Shown one piece after another: positions 32,640 through 45,567 of a DNA stretch of 64,000 nt. Under the pieces are notes generated by a model, which had not been told where the DNA came from, searched no databases, and worked only from the letters and a program-made list of their open reading frames with translations. The position numbers were made by a program, and so were the translations under genes. The DNA is taken from the NCBI GenBank assembly GCA_951804985.1, contig OX638133.1:34311963-34375962 (forward strand), in the 5' to 3' direction. Position 1 is the first letter of the stretch, and each line of letters starts with the position of its first letter. Source of the DNA: Dryomyza anilis (lineage: Eukaryota > Arthropoda > Insecta > Diptera > Dryomyzidae).

Positions 32640-32925
32640 CTTTTAAGCATTCTGAAAGGTTAGATCGCATGGGCAATTTTGATATAGGGATATTTTGATA
32701 GTTGGCGTAATGAAGTTTGTAAGAATTATGAAAGTTGTAGCCGGCCGACTTTAAATACCCTACATATATTCCACTTAAAGTGGTTCAGAGGTTTTCAGGG
32801 CTTATAAATACTGCAAAATTTGTATTCGCGAAAGAATTCCTTCTCATTTGAGTGCCCATGTAAGTGAATGAGAGGGTGTACCGAATTTACATTTTTTTGA
32901 GGCACCAGTTTGCAGGAAAAAATAA
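32640..32925 (-). mobile_element. M2 repeat fragment
   Basis: AAAGGTTAGATCGCATGGGC, GTAGCCGGCCGACTTTAAAT and the following text match about 44713-44990. It adjoins an M1 copy. Confidence 0.55.
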
Positions 32926-32927
32926 TT

Positions 32928-33715
32928 ATACCCTACACCTATGAGGTACAGGGTATATTAACTTTGTGCATATATTGTAACGCCCCTTAGGAGGCGTGTC
33001 CGGTATGGAAAAGTATATATATTCTTGATCAACATCACTACCCGAGTCCGTTTAGCCATGTCCGTCTGTCTGTCTGTCCGTCTTGCCGTCTTGCTGTTTT
33101 GCTGTCCGAATACAGAAAATCTTGAGAAATACTGATCAGAATACGATGAAATTTCATCTCTATATATTTTAGCCAAAAGTAGGAACTAAGTTTGAAAGTG
33201 AGCCAAATCTGTCAACGGACACGCCCACCTCCCATACAAGTCACTTTTATATAACTCTTTAGGAACTAATAACTCGAAAAGTATTCAAAATATAGTTATA
33301 AAATTTAAAACATATTGTTATAATTCACCTAAAAATATGTGGTCCAAAAATAGGCGTGATACGACCACTTTTTTTTCATTATTTCCCGGGTTTTCATAGT
33401 GGAAATTTGATCCGTAAATTATTAAAATCAAATCTGTGAAATATTTGCCTTACAAAATTTTAAAAATAGGCGTGGTCCGCCCACTTTTATTTTTAATTTT
33501 TTTTTATTAGATATTTTATACTTTTATATCAATTTTTAAAATTATATAAGACGTAAATTTCTGATATGTGAATAATATTATGAGGTATACAATTAAATAT
33601 CTCACATTAAGGTATAGGGTATTCCATAGTCGGGCCCGATCGACTATAACAGTCCGTCCCATATGACCGAACTTACCCATGTGACCTAACTTTCCCAACT
33701 CGTTTTGTATAGACT
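32928..33715 (+). mobile_element. Mini-me-like M1 repeat, full-length copy
   Basis: From TATACCCTACACCTATGAGG through the core GAAAAGTATATATATTCTTG, the GTCTGTCTGTCTGTCCGTC microsatellite (33061-33085), CACCTAAAAATATGTGGTCC and CCCGGGTTTTCATAG to the CCCATGTGACCTAACTTTCC end. It is very close to 229-1048. Confidence 0.7.
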
Positions 33716-33764
33716 TGATCAAAAGTAAAAGGTTTTTCACCCAAAAAGTTTACTTCTGATATAA

Positions 33765-33960
33765 AGTAAAAATCTTAGGGTTAAATGAGGTACTTTAACA
33801 TAAGTGGTCGGCATTGACGGATCATACTTATTTTTAATACTAGACAGCATAGTAGTCAAACTTCGGAGTTTGATTGTTCTAGATTTTCTAGTTTTCCTGT
33901 ACATCTGATACAGACATCTCCAAATCGACCCAAAGGTCACTCGGATGTAGAATGCCGTAT
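33765..33960 (-). mobile_element. Degraded M2 repeat fragment
   Basis: AATGAGGTACTTTAACATAAG and GTGGTCGG match the M2 phrase at 45110-45140; the remainder is diverged. Confidence 0.4.
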
Positions 33961-34019
33961 TCTTCATTTTACATATATCAGAGCTACTTCTGGATAAATT
34001 GATGTTTCAAATAAAAAAT

Positions 34020-34290
34020 ATCTGTTGAACTTTTCAGCTGTGGCACAGGATTATTAACAACAAACGAAACAAAACGGAAGACGATTATGATGATGATGAG
34101 CCCGACAAATAAGTTGGATGTAAAAGGAATGACTGATAAAAGCGGATGTATGGCTGACATACATAGGGCGGTGCGCCTGTGAACACTTCATGGGTAGTTA
34201 ATGCGTCGGTCTGTCTATCTAACTGACTGTTTCTCTGTATTGTCGCGGTTGTACACTGAACAAATAAATTTATTAAGAGCAAGACAATAC
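34020..34290. other. Unique GC-richer segment
   Basis: No family match. Includes GATGATGATGAGCCCGACAA. Its function is unknown. Confidence 0.25.
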
Positions 34291-34630
34291 AATATTCTTA
34301 TGAATAAAGTTTACTTAGAGAACAACGAACTTTTAAAAATATTATTGAAATTAAATAACTTATGAATAGGACTAATAAAGGGTTTTTCAATAAGAGCGCT
34401 ACAAAAGTTTTTTTCAAAAAGAAAGATATACGAGCCAACAACGAGTCGAAATTATTAAAATTTACTACCGAATTTCGAATTCGTATATCTTTCCATCATG
34501 AAATGGCAAATCTTACTAAAGAGAAATGTCAAAAGAGCGGCAAGAAATATGGCGTCGTTTGCTGTCCCTGTCGCTCTACTTTTGTAGCGTCCCTTTATAA
34601 AATTCGTAATTAGTATTCCCATTCAGCTAA

Positions 34631-34890
34631 CCCAGTCTGCCATGTCTGCCCAGTCTGCCATAATTGATGTTTTCTCGAACTAACTACGATAAAAAAGTTC
34701 GATCGCGTTATTCAATGATGGCGCATTGAATAACGAGATTGATTCAAAAAACATTGCAATATCGATGTGATAAATATTTAAATATTGCATTTTTTCTTAA
34801 ATTTTATTGTACGAAAAATTAATTAAAAAAAATGGTAGTGATAAAGCAACGAGAAATCTTCGAGAAAGCTCCGAGACATGGCAGACTGGG
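34631..34890 (+). mobile_element. CCCAGT-family MITE, short form with intact ends
   Basis: The left end CCCAGTCTGCCATGTC (34631-34646) is the exact inverse of the right end GACATGGCAGACTGGG (34875-34890). The first 13 bp of the left end are repeated at 34649-34661. The length of 260 bp, against about 390 for other copies, shows an internal deletion. Confidence 0.7.
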
Positions 34891-35559
34891 AGGTCTGATG
34901 CGATATGGGGTACAGTTAGTTAACCCGAGTAGTTAAAAAAAAAATCCAACTTAATAATATTTTGACTTATTTGGTCCAATAGGTGATTTGTATGAAAATT
35001 GTCAAATTTATATTTTGTTTTTAATTTAATTGTTACGAAAAAATAAAGGTGTTCTTACATTTTTATTATGACATTCGTAATTTATGTTCGTGAAGTTTTA
35101 AAAATGAGTGTTCAGAATAAATTTTTATATTTCCAAAAAATTTGAATATATTTAAACATCCATAAAACATAATCAATTCAATATAATGACAAATGTATGT
35201 TGAAAATAATTTTATTTATTTTGGCTATTATTGCAAATATTGTAAATAGTTAGTTTGTGACTTTTGCCCAAAAATTGTGTAAAACTTAAATCACATATAC
35301 AGTAAGGGACTATTTTGGTCCAAATTGACTTACGTCATACTTGTTCTAAATAAGGCATTTTTAGCCTTAATATGTTTATTTCAAAATCGAATATATAACC
35401 TTTTACTAAAATAATTTATCGTCAAACATTTTCAGAGCGATAGCTTTAATCGCTTTGAGATTCATATGGATATTCCAAAAAGTCAGCAAATTTTGCGTAA
35501 AAATTACTTTTTTGAAATATTATAAAAAATAGTTGAAATCATGTGCTTTCTTGGTAAAT

Positions 35560-36000
35560 GTACACTTTGTTCCTAAACTTCCGGACGGGATAAACATGTT
35601 CGTACTGATATTATCAGTACTAAAAATACTTTTTTCGTGAAATATATTTTTTCGAATTATCTTTGAACATAGCTGAGACAATTTACTTTATTTTTGTATA
35701 TGTACACTTTGTTACTAAAATTTACTGTCATTTCGTAATAAATCGCAGAATAATTCCGGACGTTCCGTATGGAAATTTGCACTACGATTTTTTGCTAAAA
35801 TTATTTTTATATATGAAAAATGGGTATATTTACATATTGCATAGTATCGAAACTTTATGAGTATTTTTTTATACGATGCCGTTGACGGAATACAAAATTT
35901 CTTTTCAGAAATTTAGATTCAGATATTTAAGATTCCAAATCCATTGTTGTTTCAAAGATTTGAGTATTTTGAATTTTTCGGTCTTTTTTCTGGAAATGCC
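35560..36000. repeat. Dispersed repeats R and F, adjacent
   Basis: CTTCCGGACGGGATAAACATG, AATAAATCGCAGAATAATTCC and GGAAATTTGCACTACG, followed by TTTAGATTCAGATATTTAAG to TTCTGGAAATGCCCTTAT. R and F are also near each other at 29.3-31 kb, suggesting one composite element of unknown class. Confidence 0.45.
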
Positions 36001-37045
36001 CTTATATTTATTACGTATTTATTTTTGTTTAAGCAAATCTCGATATCATATCAAAATTAGTTTCGATATTGATCCTGAATATTGCAGACTATGTTGTATT
36101 GTAATATATATATATATTATTTTATTCAAAATATCTATTTAAATTTTTTTCTCTGTGTATGTTCAGAATCCATTTATGCTAAATAAAGCACAAAGTATGT
36201 TTTGGATGCGCGTTGATGATTAAACATAAAGGATGATAGAAATCCATTTATTTCGGACTGACACGCTGAAAATACTTTTGCATTAGGGTATTTTTGAACT
36301 TTGTACCATGCGTTTCTGAGATAAATACGTATTCTTTTTTTTGTTTTTGTACATACATTATTGCTGACAAAAGGTGGAAAGTTTAGTATAGCGGTGGGAG
36401 TCAAACAGTGAGAACGAAACAAGTACAAAAGATAAACAAAATACATGAGCACCGCAGACAATTGAAAGGGCTCAGAATAACAAATAAATATTTCAAAAGG
36501 ACCATACTCTCTCTAAACACAAAAGTCTACAACTGAATGAATGACTATAGGCGCTGCATTTAAACAGCATTTGCGGCGGTAGCTTTTGTGGCCGAATTAG
36601 TAGCAAAATTTCGTTGGTTGGCAAAAAAAAAAGTGTATACATTAAAAGGGGTTTTTGGGTATTCTATGAATGAGTGATTTCTAAAGTATGCTCCAGTGTC
36701 TTAGGGTCATACCGGACCATTGTTTGCCATAGTGGTAATATAAACAAGGGCATGACTGCTATACCAAAAGCAAATTGTTTCGAATAACTCTTAATTTTTT
36801 TCTTTTTGTTCTAAAGCATTTAAGTGGATTAATTTGCGTTTAAGTGAATTACACTAAATGGGTGATTTTATTGTAGGCTATAGCTCCGCGGTGAAAAATA
36901 ACTTCAAAATTCGCATTTATTACAATTTATTGAAATTGAAAAATTAAAGCTACACACTGAAAAATCAACGTTTGCAGATAGAAAAGGTCAGTTTTTACAA
37001 ACAACTGCATTCGGTTAAGTCAGACCAAATATTCTTCTACCTACA
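36001..37045. other. Noncoding, nothing recognised
   Basis: No coding or RNA gene evidence. 36540-36640 is somewhat GC-richer (TTGCGGCGGTAGCTTTTGTG). Confidence 0.35.
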
Positions 37046-38030
37046 CCGGAAATCTTGTGTTAAATTGGCGGTATCAGGCTGTAAAAGCAAATTAAACTCT
37101 CAATTTGTATTGATTTACTATAGGTAAAGACCTTTGCTCTCAAACATTTTCGAAAATGTTACGATAAATTTAAAAGCAAATCAAACTCTAAATTTTTATT
37201 GCTTTGCTCTCAAACTTTTGATTTGAAATGCTGCAGAAAAGTGAAACATTTTTGGAAATATTACGTTAAATTGGTGCTATCAGGCTTTAAAAGCAAAAGC
37301 AAAAAAACCACTCAAGTTTTAATGCTTTGCTATCGAGCTTTTTTTGCTCTCAAACCTTGCATTTGAAATGCTGTACAGAAGCGAAACATTTGAATCGCAG
37401 CTGCATTTGAAAAGCAAATACACGAGTTTTGGAATCTACGCACCATTTTAACAGCAAGGAGCGAGAGCTTTGAAATCACGGCAGCATTTTAAATGCAAAG
37501 AGCAAGAGTTTTGAATTCGAGGCATCATTAAACAACAAAGAACAAAGGTTGTGGGATTGAAGCAGCGCCCAAAAAGCAAAGAGCAAGAGTTTTAAAATTT
37601 TATGATAAATTGGTGGTATCTGGCTTTAAAAGCAAATCAAACTCTCAATTTTTAATGCTTTGCCATCGAGTTTTGCTTTGCTCTCAAACCTTGCTTTTGA
37701 AATGCTACACAAAAATGAAACATTTGAAACGCAGCAGCATTTAAAAGGCATAAAACAAGAGATTTGGAATCGACGAACCATTTTAACAGCAAGGAACAAG
37801 AGTTTTGAAATCACGGCAGCATTTAAAATGCAAAGAGCAAGAGTTTTGAATTCGATACATCATTTAAGAAGCAACGAGAGTAAGTTTAAAATTCAAGACA
37901 ATATTTGAAAAGCAAATAGCAAGAATTTTTAATTCAAGGCATCATTTAAAAAGCAAAGAGCGAAGATTTTGGAATTGGAACAGCGTAGAAAAAGCAAAGA
38001 GCAAGAGTTTTGGAATTACTCAAACAATTC
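37046..38030. repeat. Complex array of short direct and inverted repeats
   Basis: Words such as AAGCAAAGAGCAAGAGTTTT, TGAAATCACGGCAGCATTT, TTTGAAATGCTGCAGAAAAG and GCTTTTAAAAGCAAATCAAAC recur with units of roughly 60-75 bp. TTTGCTCTCAAAC is the inverse of a GTTTGAGAGCAAA-type word, so both orientations are present. A larger block (about 37070-37490) is partly duplicated at about 37610-37850. Confidence 0.65.
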
Positions 38031-38319
38031 AAAACCTGAATAGAACAGCCTTGTTTGATTAGCACTTGAAATATTATCATATACACACAACAAATTGTTT
38101 TTAAACTCTTCTCGATTATTTCCAGTTCAAACTACAACCCTTCTACTTAGTTTTTTTCTATAAGAATCGTCTTATTAATATTTTATATCACGAAGTTCAT
38201 GAACCTGCACACTGGATTTAAACATTTTCCGGAAATTTCAAAATTCTCATTCAGTAAGGTCCCCTTTTATGTGACCTTAGAGTTTAAAATTCACAAACAG
38301 CTTTAATTGGTTTGTCTGA

Positions 38320-38835
38320 TTGCTTATTTCTGTGATTGTGTGCGTGACTACAAATGGATTTGATAATGAATGTCCAAATTTATTTGCTGATGTTGCAGCA
38401 CTGATAAGACAAGGCAACAAAACAGCAATAACAACAACATTGCAACATATGCATATCCTTGTAATTGTTGTTGTTGTTGTATAATTTGCTGATGCCTGCC
38501 GAAAAGTCACTCAATGCTACTAGAGTGCTCGTGCGTCCTTCCATCCTTCCGTCCTGCTATCATTCAATCAAGCTGCCATTTAGTTACAGCGTCCGTGCGT
38601 TTAATCCACGCCGTCAAGATAAGGACTGCAGTAGCAGCAGCAGCATCAACAGTCGGCTGGTGGTGTCCAGGGTTGCCTAGTTTATTTGTTAATGGTTTAT
38701 TTATTAATTCCTGCGGATTATCACATCAGACAACATCAACATAGAGACGGCGAGATAGGGCACACCAATCAACGGACTTACGCACAAACACGCACACAGA
38801 CATACACAACTTCACAAATCTAAAACACGATAATG
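38320..38835. other. GC-richer unique segment
   Basis: Contains TTGTTGTTGTTGTTGT (about 38465) and AGCAGCAGCAGCATC (about 38633) simple repeats. Short overlapping frames (38465-38680, 38514-38744) match nothing known. Candidate regulatory DNA only. Confidence 0.3.
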
Positions 38836-40120
38836 TCAGGGTTTCTCAAATGGTTGGGCATATCAAATGGGTGAATACATAGTAAATATGTATACCTAAT
38901 TCCATCACCCAAAGTAAATTGAACTTTTCTCGAAACAAAAATATGAATAAAAGTAAATTGGTTAATCATTCTTGTTAATATAAATGCTCCATTACACGAG
39001 AAAATATTTGTGTCGCATTTTCAGCTAAATTTGAATATAAGAATTGGATCCGCCAGCACCATAAATTTCGCGGTTTTGTACATAAATTGAAAATTCCAAA
39101 ATTGAAATGACGTCTCCCAAAAGCAAAAAACTAAAAAAGTTGATATGCTATTTACGACTATTTATAATTAAATTACTATTTCAACATACTACCGATGCAC
39201 AGTGGTCGAAAATGGAAAAAAGCTTGCCAAAATTCTAAAAATCGTGCATTTGAATTAAACACTCATAAACGTTCAATGTGTGATTCAAATTCGTTTGATT
39301 CGGTATAAAAATTGCAATGACCTGACTACGTTTTTTTTAGAAAAAGTTCAAAATCTTTTTTATTTAGTGAAATATGAAATACAATTTATAAAAAAATCGT
39401 TAAAAAGGAGTAAAATAAAGAGAAATAAGTTAACGCAGATGAAGGAAAAGATGATAATGAAGACATTGAATAATACCAAAAATTTTAATCTTTTTTTTAT
39501 TGTCACATACATCTCTATTTTAAATTAAAAATGCCATATTTTAAATATAAATTTCGTTTTATTCGCAAAAACAATTATTTGCAAAATTAAAAAACTGATT
39601 TGAAATGTTCTTATATTTGGAAACAGAACTGCATTAAACGATTAGTGGGAACATGGGGAACACTTTAGCTTTTAACAATTTACTTTTTGTTTTAGAGGCT
39701 AAGGTATATTGTTGATATATTATTGGTCCTTTAGACTAGTTCCGTTTTTTTTTGTGTATAATAAGTTCTTAGAACATCTATTTATATAATTATCATAAAA
39801 TAATATATATAGTATGTCTACATTAGCAGTAATATTAAAATCAAAATACACATACATTTTTTTTAATGAAAAACGTACTTTGAGAGTTAATATCTGAAAA
39901 AGAGTATTTTTTTCGAAAAAAATTCATTAGCGCTTTTATGGCCTGGAATATTTTTAAGTGAATTATAATACTTTTGCTTACATTCTAATTTAAAAAAAAT
40001 AATGAATTTTGACCAGTGTGCGACGTGCTAAATTCGATATAAAATACATCAACAGTGAATATTCTAAACCCACTTTTTTCATGCGTTTGTGAGGCGTCAT
40101 TAAATTTCAATTTGGAAATG
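38836..40120. other. AT-rich noncoding
   Basis: No supported feature; the frame 39280-39528 is lysine/asparagine-rich low-complexity translation. Confidence 0.35.
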
Positions 40121-40124
40121 GTCA

Positions 40125-40290
40125 ATTTGTTTGCAAAAACGTGAAATATGAGGTCTCGCGGGTCCATTTATCATATTCGGATTTCGCTGAAAATCCGCCA
40201 TATCGACTTTCTCATCCAGTAGAGCATTTCTATGCGTTGAACTTTTCTCGATTTGAAATCTTGAAAATTGTCAGTCTAGTGTAGATATTA
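40125..40290. repeat. Dispersed repeat pair member (with 47690-47835)
   Basis: GAGGTCTCGCGGGTCCATTT, ATATTCGGATTTCGCTGAAA and TTTCTCATCCAG recur at 47.7 kb with moderate divergence in the same orientation. Confidence 0.5.
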
Positions 40291-40324
40291 ACATGGAAAA
40301 ATATTTACATATAATAGATTTGCG

Positions 40325-40605
40325 CTACTGTCCTGTAGAGAATTTAGGCAGTGCTCTCTCCATTTGAGTTGTGCTTGTTATATTTGTACTTAAAGTGGTG
40401 AGACCTACAGTTTAATGTCGAATCCGAACAACGGGGTGAGAGCTTTTCATAGGTAAGATTTTACTCTCGTAGGTTTGCCATTCACTGCCCAGAGGTAGCG
40501 TCGCATAGAAAAATGTTTTTTTTTTTCCATGAAAAAGATGTAGACAGTCACAGGGATTGAACTCAAGGCCTTTCGGCTCGTAGTCCAACGTACAAACGAA
40601 ACGAG
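40325..40605 (-). mobile_element. S1 SINE, diverged copy
   Basis: It shares CTACAGTTTAATGTCGAATC, CTCGTAGGTTTGCCATTCAC and AGGCCTTTCGGCTCGTAGTC with other S1 copies. The box-A end (about 40590-40605) is scrambled. Confidence 0.65.
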
Positions 40606-40734
40606 CCAAAGATGCACTGTGGGTCAGGGTTGGCAAAAAGTTGGCAAAAAGCTCAAATGTTGTTATTTTTTTAGAAAAATAAGTATAAGGATTGACTAAT
40701 ATTGTATGAGAATGTAATAATCAACATTAAGATG

Positions 40735-41035
40735 TCGGTTTTAAAAGTAGGCGTGGTAACTTCCATACAACTGAAATGATTAAATTGATATATATTGGGA
40801 ATTATTGAGCTACAGTAATGCAACATTATAGTGGAATGTTTTTCGTTAATATAATGCAGTTCTCGAAATTTCGTCTTGATTCGACAACTGGGCGTGGTAC
40901 CTTCCATATAAGAAAAATTTTCAAAGGGCCATATATTGGAAATTAATAGAGCTACAGTGATGAAACTTTGTAATATACAAGTTTTCGTTGATATAATTCA
41001 CTTGTCCAAATTTTATCTGAATTCGTTAGTTAATA
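40735..41035. repeat. Two-copy tandem repeat, period about 140 bp
   Basis: GGCGTGGTAACTTCCATAC (40749) recurs as GGCGTGGTACCTTCCATAT (about 40890). Each is followed by ATATTGGGAATTATTGAGCT-like and GAGCTACAGTAATG-like text and a TTTTCGTT(A/G)ATATAAT phrase. Confidence 0.6.
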
Positions 41036-42470
41036 TTAGTATACATGGTCGCTCGTTGAAATGTGAATAACTCCGAAAAGGCAAAAAAATGCTATATTTT
41101 CATTAGTGTTTTGTAAAACATAATATGTGTACTAAGTAACAATATAATCAGTTTTGCCGGAGTGTGCCCGAAACGTTTTTGTTTTGATCTGTGTAAATGA
41201 TAAATAATTTGAAGAAAAAAAAAGTGAATTTACTTCAGTATTTTTGCTTTCTAAAGTATGAACATTTTCTAAAACATTAATAATGAAATCGCTTAATAGA
41301 TAACATATGTAGATTGTTGCTCTTCACGCTGCAGTAAACGTTTTAAAAAATTGATCACAAATTTAAAAATATTTTTTCTTGCCATTGTTTCGAAAAATTT
41401 TCTGTGTTTGAGAGAGTGTGGGGATTAGTTGGATACATATGACATAAATTGAATAATGCCCCATTGTAGGCAATTTAATTTACTATAAAAAATGTAGTGT
41501 CTGAGGTCAATTTGACTTTTATGGTTTTCGTGAACTTCAGGTACTGGCTGCCCCACTGTGCGTCGCGAGAATCGTTGCATTCTTTATTTTACTTACGACC
41601 GAAATACAATTTTTTGACAACATAAATTGAAGTCGACAAGGATTTGAATTCAAATGAAAACATCAAAAAAAACAATTTCGATCAAATTCACTTAAATTTT
41701 GAGTAATTTGAGAAATGCAGAAACTATGTATTTATATTATATTTTTATATGAATTCGTGTCATTTATGTCATTCTAATATGATGTGAAATTTTTTTTATG
41801 ATTTTTAAATTTTTTTAAATTGAACTTTTTTTGTTCGAAAGTGTAACGAAATAGTTGGAAAAATCGAGTATAACCGAATCTAATTGAGAATTGTTATACG
41901 TGATGCCCTGTTTTTCTACATAAAAAAACAACCGACCCTAATTTAATGGTCTTTAATTTTTTAAAGTTAGTTTTAAAACCCTATTTAAAGTGATCTACCC
42001 TAAGTCTACAAAATGCCAATGTGGTGTACATTGTGATTTGATTGGAACCGCATGAATTGTATAGTTTTGTTTTTTTTTTTTTTTAATAGCTGTCTGGTGC
42101 ACTGATTTCCAGTATAGACAAAAATCATGAATGCTGTCCTTGTAATTTGCAATTGTTATGCAGTGAAAATGTTTTTATTCGAATTTGATGACAGATGTTC
42201 ACCGTCCCAATGTCAAAAGTTCAATGTTATGCTATTCATTGGTATTTGATTGTTATAAATAGATTTTGATTAATTGCAGACAATATATTTAGATGTGCGG
42301 AAATTGCATTTTAAATGACATGCTATGGTTCGATCACTAATAGAATAAAAAATTCTAAAATATTGTGTTCGACAACCTGTTACATTTTTATATTGATTTA
42401 TAATAACTTTTTTGTGAACTATGTTTTTTTTTTTATTAAATCTTAAATCTCATTAAAGTTTTTAATTGTA
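41036..42470. other. AT-rich noncoding
   Basis: Nothing supported; poly-T run at about 42069. Confidence 0.35.
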
Positions 42471-42472
42471 AT

Positions 42473-42732
42473 ATATCGTCGTTGTAGAACGAAAAGTCAA
42501 CAAATACATTTTCAAAATGTCAAATATACATTTACAAATATCTTTATAAATCTGTCAATTTTTAATCGATGAGTTCAATTTTTTACCACATGATAAGAAA
42601 ATGTAAATCTATTAGTTGATTTTTCAACTTTAAAAATTCATTAATTACTTTTTATAATATTAATCAACAAACTCGAAAATTAAGTTTTTATAAAAATGCA
42701 TTTGGTGACTTTTCGTTCTACAACGACGATAT
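42473..42732 (+). mobile_element. ATATCGTCGTT-family MITE, intact 26-bp TIRs
   Basis: The ends 42473-42498 (ATATCGTCGTTGTAGAACG then AAAAGTC) and 42707-42732 are perfect inverted repeats of 26 bp. Similarity extends another 12-15 bp inward. At 260 bp with no coding content, this is the best-preserved copy. Relatives are at 30149-30776 and 55490-55718. A TA dinucleotide borders the TCGTCG start on both sides, as in Tc1/mariner insertions. Confidence 0.75.
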
Positions 42733-44710
42733 TATAAAAATGAAATTAGATTCAATTTGACTTTCAGTTTTATTACATTAACTTAAGAAACGTTGAAATA
42801 ATCTTGTAATTCATTTGAGCAATTTTAAAGTAAATTAACCGCAATAAACAAAATGCACATAAATCGTTCCCAAAATATAATCAAATATATTTAATTATTT
42901 ATTCAAAATGCAAAACATTCAAAGTATTCTTGTGACTTACAGCATATCTGCATGGAATTGAATAATATTCCATCATGCATTGCGATTTAATTAAATAGCA
43001 TACGTCTTTTTCAAAGTCGGATTCATTAAGAAAATTATACATAATTTGTTTATAATTAACTTAATTATAATACAATCATAATTGGATATGAAATAATTTA
43101 AGAAATGTTCAAACTTATTAGCAACTAAGCACATTTAAGGCTGTGTGAAAATACATGTGTCATAAGAGGAAACTTTCACATATGTACGTATTTTATATAG
43201 CTTATATTGTACCTAAATATAAAATGTTTTTACTTGATTATAAGCATGCTTAAGTTGACAAGATTTCGCCATTATTGCACTGAAACATAAATAATACAAT
43301 ATTTTGCACTGAAAGGACCCTTTAATGGCAATCAATTTGTAAAGCCTTTGAGTGGCGGCAGAAAACTAAATAATTTACACACTACTTCATTTATACACCC
43401 TCGTCATTTTAACTAAACCATTTCAAAGCAACATATTTTTCCAACCCCAACCATGTCAGACTACTACCGACTGACTGACTGACAACACCCATTTCTGACT
43501 CAACTCAGCTGACACAAATGATGGACATTTGACGAAATTCAATTTCTCACGCTGCACAAATTTAAATTTTATTAAACTTTGAAATAACAGAATTGCTTAA
43601 TAAACATCACACCATAAAGCTTAAAATATAGTTCGACATTACGAAGTGGTTTCGAACACTTTGATGTTAATATTATTATTAAAGCAGCTTAGGTGGGCTG
43701 CAAATGAAGTATGCCTCAGCGTAATATATTTCCTTGAAATTCAAGATTTGATAGGTGTAATTCCAATGTGTTTAATAAAAATGTAAAATATAAAAGTCTT
43801 TAAAAAACAACAAATTAGCTTCATAAATAATAAACTAAAATAAATTTAAACACTCGAATTGATAAAAGTATTTTGTATCGAATTTGTATCAAAAATATTA
43901 AATATAGACAGTCCATAAAATGTGATTATTATTAAGGATAAATAAACTTCATATAAATCATTTAGTTTTCAATTTAATGAATTTTGTTTTAGATCTTTTT
44001 AAAGAACCATATCAGTTTTGCAAAACCAGCAACCACTCAGTTCTTTAGGTAAACACAAATAAATATATATTTGGCTATATTATTGCATGATCTGTTCAAA
44101 AAGGAAAAAAAATATGTATATGAAAAAATGTTACCATATTGTACCACCATAGCAAGGTAAATCATAAAAAGCGTCCCAGCCGCACGAATTGCTGGTACTA
44201 CGAACTGCAAAAAAAAAATTGAAAAAATAAATTTGCCGAATAGGTAAAACAAAATTGCGAAAAAATACACCGCAGTTAATAGAAAACTGTAATTCGTTGC
44301 ATTTAATGTTGTTCATAGTGGTGGTGGTCAATTTCAATGCCAGGAAAAAAACTGTAGAATTGAATCTAAGGTTACCATCTACAATTTTTTTGAATTTTGT
44401 GATTAAAAACTAGAATGATATTTTTGTTTTATAGAATACATCGAATTATATGAATTTTATAGAACCTATTTAAAATTTGTTTATTACACGCTGCAATAAA
44501 AAGGTGTCGCACACACATCATATTGTGGGCATAACATACAACATTGCTGTGTATAACAGTATTTTAATGACAGACAAACATATTTTTGTTTTCGTGCAAA
44601 TCTATTTATGTTTAGAAGGAATAATGTTCTTGCGAACATATTTAATTTATATGTTTGCGTATTATATTCTAAACATATTACGTTTGCATGTTTACAAAAT
44701 TGTTTTTACA
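42733..44710. other. AT-rich noncoding
   Basis: No gene evidence. 43370-43560 is slightly GC-richer (CGACTGACTGACTGACAACA). Confidence 0.35.
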
Positions 44711-44712
44711 TA

Positions 44713-45437
44713 TAACCAGTTGGGAAGGTTAGATCACATGGGAAATTTTAAAGTAGGTGTAATTATGATAGTTAGGATTATCAAAATTATAGTCGGTCTA
44801 AGCCGACTATAAATACCCTACACATATTTGAATGTGGTTACCATTCAAAGTGATATATAGGTCACCAGGGTATACGAATCCTGAAAATAACTACAAACAT
44901 TCAATCGCTGAAGAATGTCCATTCATTTGATACCCATATTTACAAATGGGTAGGTGTTCCGAATTTCGATTTTTTTTTGTGAACCACAAGTCTTTTCGAC
45001 GGAAAACATTATTATCATATATTTGAGCATGATGTCAATATATATTTGACCAAAAAAAGTTGACCTAAGCACGTATACATAAAAATTGATCTTTATATGT
45101 ACATTTTATATGAGGTATTTGAACATAAGTGGTCGGATCATAGGTCACAATGGACCGATCTTCGCACATACAGCGTAGATATATTAGTAATCTAAGTTAT
45201 AAGTTTCATTTATCTAGCTCTTCAATTTTAAAAGTAGTAGGGATTTCAACAGACAGACAGACAGACAGACAGACGGACAGACAGACGGTCAGACGGAAAT
45301 CGCTAAATCGACTCAGGAGGTCATCCTGATCAAGAATATATATACTTTTCCATACCGGAGATGCTTCCTTCTGTGTGTTACAAACGGCGTACCAAACTGA
45401 ATATACCCTTCACTCTTAGTGTAGGGTATAAAAAGTG
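44713..45437 (-). mobile_element. Mini-me-like M2 repeat, full copy
   Basis: From ACCAGTTGGGAAGGTTAGAT and GTCGGTCTAAGCCGACTATA through ATGAGGTATTTGAACATAAG, an ACAG/ACGG (GTCY on minus) microsatellite at 45249-45298, CGCTAAATCGACTCAGGAGG, TCCTGATCAAGAATATATAT and ACTTTTCCATACCGGAG to the end AGTGTAGGGTATAA. Confidence 0.7.
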
Positions 45438-45567
45438 GGTTGATTAAGCTCATTAATTCATTTTAACCGGTTTATAGTCAATAAGTAGCTGGACCAGTGG
45501 CAAAATTTTGTGAATGCAAGAATATAGAGTGATTTTATTAATATAAACAACATTTTTATTATTTATA

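Noticed and set aside
39193..41565. A 2.4-kb DNA transposon with GCACAGTGG ends (near 39196 and 41553)
   Set aside because: Only about 9-13 bp match, and the interval contains unrelated repeats and a SINE; chance is likely.
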